DNA from: Anaerolineales bacterium
GTDB lineage: Bacteria > Chloroflexota > Anaerolineae > 4572-78 > J111
Assembly (NCBI GenBank): GCA_020634855.1
Contig: JACKAU010000014.1
Coordinates: 62,001 to 126,000 of the forward strand
Direction: 5' to 3'
Length of the DNA: 64,000 nucleotides
Shown piece after piece: positions 62,254 to 64,000 of this stretch. The notes beneath the pieces were generated by a model. That model made no database searches. It was not told the origin of the DNA and saw only the letters and a program-made list of their open reading frames with translations. A program made the translations under genes and the position numbers. How positions within the stretch are numbered: position 1 is the first letter of the stretch; each line of letters starts with the position of its first letter.

Positions 62254-63083
62254 TTATCGCTCCTGTTCCATAATTTTATTGAGAACCCGCCCCAAGATGA
62301 CACTGACCATCCTTTTACGATACCAGCCGCTGGCAACAGCATCGCTGGGTGGATCGACCATTTCCGCCGCCGCTTCCGCCGCCGCCGTAATCGTTTTTAC
62401 ATTAAGCGGCTGGCCAACCAGCATGCTTTCGGCGATGGTGGCCCGTACGGGCGTCGCGGCGACGCCGTTCAGGGCAATCGAGGCTTCGGTCACGAGATCG
62501 CCGTCCCGCGTGATGTGAGCGGCGATGGTGACCACGGCGGGCGTGTTATATGCCCGGCGGCCAAATTTGTAATAAGCGGTTTGACCGGTAGGCTGCGGCA
62601 CGTGAATTTCGGCCAGGAGTTCCCCCGGCTCCAGTAGGCGCTTCGCCGCCAAGAAATCGGCCAGCGATAAAACGCGCTCTCCATTCCGGCTGATCACTTT
62701 CAAATCGGCATTCAGGGCCAGTAAGGCGGTGGCGACATCGCCGTAAGGGTTACGGGCAAATAAGTTACCGCCAACCGTCGCCATATTCGCAGCGACCAGG
62801 CCGCCGCGCTTCGAGCCGCTTGCGACAGCATCGGCACGGTCTCATCGTTCGCTAAAGTGCTCAGAGTCGTGGTCGCGCCAATCGACAGCTTGCCGTTGAT
62901 TGGTGATGGCGTCCAGCCCGACGCGACGCAGGCCCATCACCTGGTCCGGCAGCAGATGCCCCTCGTTCATGCGCATCATCGCGATGGTGCCGCCGGCCAT
63001 CACCAGCAAATCCGGGCCGCGTTCGGCCAGCAGGGTGACGGCTTCGTCGAGTGACTCCGGTAAAAAATATTTTTTACAGTCAC
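62254..63083 (-). pseudogene. Molybdenum hydroxylase FAD subunit, broken by three apparent single-base indels
   Basis: The intact C-terminal part (62254-62784) begins MATVGGNLFARNPYGD. Upstream the same protein continues in two other frames: LPESLDEAVTLLAERG and LLVMAGGT (the FAD pyrophosphate motif) down to RRVGLDAIT, then INGKLSIGATTTLSTLAND. A GTG at 63083 has GGAGG seven bases upstream. Frame changes lie in the A6/T6 runs at 63062-63075 (one base short), at 62898-62904 (one extra A), and between 62785 and 62815 (one base short). Net change -1 restores about 276 residues, normal for the family. Either a recent pseudogene or assembly errors. Confidence 0.85.
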
Positions 63084-63132
63084 ATTAATACCTCCTTGTA
63101 CTATGGGAACAAAAGACAATCTTGAATTATTA

Positions 63133-63215
63133 ATGGGCAAGTGGTAAATGGTAATTAGAGATTGAGATTAGAGATTGGAGATTGAGTCGCCAATTACCAA
63201 TTACAAATTACCGCC
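63133..63215. repeat. Word-repeat element 4 (GGTAATT and GAGATT words)
   Basis: Left GGGCAAGTGGTAAATGGTAATT, centre GAGATT reiterated five times, right AATTACCAATTACAAATTACCGCCC as an imperfect reverse complement. It fills the gap between the cyclase and FAD-subunit genes. Confidence 0.75.
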
Positions 63216-63247
63216 CTTAAAAGGCTGAGGTTATTCACTGCCCGTTC

Positions 63248-63916
63248 CTAATCGAGCAGAGCGAAAAACCGGGCCGGCGACCCTTCCGCTCCGCGAATTT
63301 TGATGAACGGCCCGAAAAACTGAAACCGCCGGTCGGTGGGCAGTTTGGAAAAATTGGTGAGTTGCTGCATCAGAATCGCGCCGTTTTCGAGGACGATCTT
63401 GTGAATGATGAACTCTTCGGAGGTGAAATTGGGCAAGCGGGCGCAATATTCGCTGAAACAGTCGAAACCGACCGCTTTGGCCCCGCGATCGATCAGCCAT
63501 TGGGCCGCCTCCGGGGAACAGTAGGGCGACTCCATGTAGTAGGTGGGGAAATTGCCCCAGTGCTTTTCAGTCCAATCGGTACGAATCAGCACGATATCGC
63601 CTTTTTGGATGTCGGGCGCGTGTTCCTCCAGATCGGCCACAGAGATTTCATGATTGGCCTCGGCAAAGCTCAAATCGACCACCAACGCCGGGCCGAAAAC
63701 CCGATCCAGATCCACATCGACGGCGGTTTCGCCATCTTCCTGGACGTGCTTGGTAAAATCGACGTGGGAGCCGGTGTGGAGCAGCATTTCGATTTTACTG
63801 GCCTGCCAAAAGCCGGGACCGCGATGATAGCTGGTCATCTGAAATTGCAGATTGACCGACGGCGGGCTGAGCGTATCTTCGCCAATCGGGACGGACAAAT
63901 CGACAATTTGAGTCAT
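63248..63916 (-). CDS. Cyclase-family metal hydrolase
   Basis: 222 residues. Cyclase/kynurenine-formamidase signature HTGSHVDFTKH (about 57-67, metal ligands H, H, D), the DLSVPIGEDT start, DIVLIRTDW, and GFDCFSEY near 160. Members open amides or dehydrate in ring-cleavage pathways. GAGGAAA precedes the ATG. It is co-directional with the molybdenum hydroxylase genes and may act on their product. Confidence 0.88.
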   Translation of the reverse strand: MTQIVDLSVPIGEDTLSPPSVNLQFQMTSYHRGPGFWQASKIEMLLHTGSHVDFTKHVQEDGETAVDVDLDRVFGPALVVDLSFAEANHEISVADLEEHAPDIQKGDIVLIRTDWTEKHWGNFPTYYMESPYCSPEAAQWLIDRGAKAVGFDCFSEYCARLPNFTSEEFIIHKIVLENGAILMQQLTNFSKLPTDRRFQFFGPFIKIRGAEGSPARFFALLD

Positions 63917-63940
63917 AATCGTTTCCTCATAGATGAATAA

Positions 63941-64000
63941 TTAGCTAACCGAATTGCGGAGAATCCCCAAACCCTCTATCTCGACTTCGACGATGTCGCC
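63941..64000 (-). CDS. C-terminus of a fumarylacetoacetate-hydrolase-family protein (partial)
   Basis: The last 19 codons and TAA stop are visible on the minus strand: GDIVEVEIEGLGILRNSVS. This is the typical FAH-family C-terminus (GD-V-VEIEGIG-L-N-V). The gene continues beyond the window. It lies 24 bases before the cyclase start, so both are likely one transcript. FAH-family enzymes split or decarboxylate 2-oxo/2-hydroxy dienoates, fitting ring degradation. Confidence 0.75.
   Translation of the reverse strand, partial: GDIVEVEIEGLGILRNSVS

Overview
The window looks like part of a chromosome from a free-living bacterium of the Chloroflexota, probably Anaerolineae or a relative. This is an inference: no ribosomal or other marker gene is present. 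It rests on the gene mix: a very large bacterial alpha-2-macroglobulin with Ig-like repeats, a BTAD/NB-ARC/TPR regulator, GAF-rich histidine kinases with NarL-type regulators, a HerA-NurA pair, and signal peptidase I with a long cytoplasmic extension. I saw no phage, plasmid or transposase genes. Promoters of ordinary sigma-70 type (TTGnnn-N16-18-TAtaaT) and intrinsic terminators are easy to find.

Layout. 0-2 kb (minus strand): 5'-part of a PhoB-type response regulator, a LysM-thioredoxin-fold exported protein, and a YfcE-like phosphodiesterase. 2-8 kb (plus): a DNA-end-processing island with a calcineurin-like phosphoesterase, NurA nuclease, a small HAS-barrel-like protein, a pentapeptide-repeat protein and HerA ATPase. 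7.9-13.2 kb: signal peptidase I, DeoC, a YgiT-type zinc finger, a REC-CpaE fusion, tRNA-Glu, a TauE-type permease and a GNAT enzyme. 13.3-22.7 kb: a dense signalling island (two cNMP-domain proteins without HTH, two large histidine kinases, two NarL regulators, stand-alone and degenerate receivers); three of its transcription units share a 48-bp promoter module. 22.6-29.7 kb: DinB-like protein, sugar-phosphate nucleotidyltransferase, Ppk1, an amidohydrolase, an AroE homologue with an altered substrate motif, and a MOSC protein. 29.8-36.2 kb: alpha-2-macroglobulin. 36-49.6 kb: KhpA, Gfo/Idh/MocA dehydrogenase, PP2C phosphatase, YdcF-like and BatD-like proteins, an MFS exporter, GNAT and receiver, the BTAD regulator, and an AlbA_2 protein.

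49.7-64 kb is a catabolic supercluster. A dehydrogenase and an FCD-type GntR regulator diverge from a compact double promoter. They are followed by an FAD-linked (GlcD-like) oxidase, a GlcF-like partner that has lost its Fe-S cysteines, a TIM-barrel epimerase, a Tm-1-like protein and a creatininase-family amidase. On the minus strand lies a molybdenum hydroxylase in four parts (FAD subunit broken by three apparent single-base indels, 2Fe-2S subunit, and a molybdopterin subunit split into two overlapping genes), with a cyclase-family hydrolase and the C-terminus of a fumarylacetoacetate-hydrolase-family protein. Together they suggest oxidation, hydrolysis and isomerisation of sugar acids or heterocyclic compounds; the substrate cannot be read from sequence.

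The most unusual non-coding content is repeat DNA. Gene borders of the catabolic region carry hairpins built from short reiterated words (GGTAATT, GAATTAT) followed by their reverse complement. One 887-bp gene-free stretch holds two MITE-like elements and about 20 copies of a 20/21-bp unit. A two-hairpin element and a 28-30-bp palindrome each occur twice, at distant places. Candidate RNAs and operators include a structured leader near 21.6 kb, a possible small RNA near 58.7 kb, and GTTGCAA heptamers at 11-12-bp spacing before the BTAD gene.
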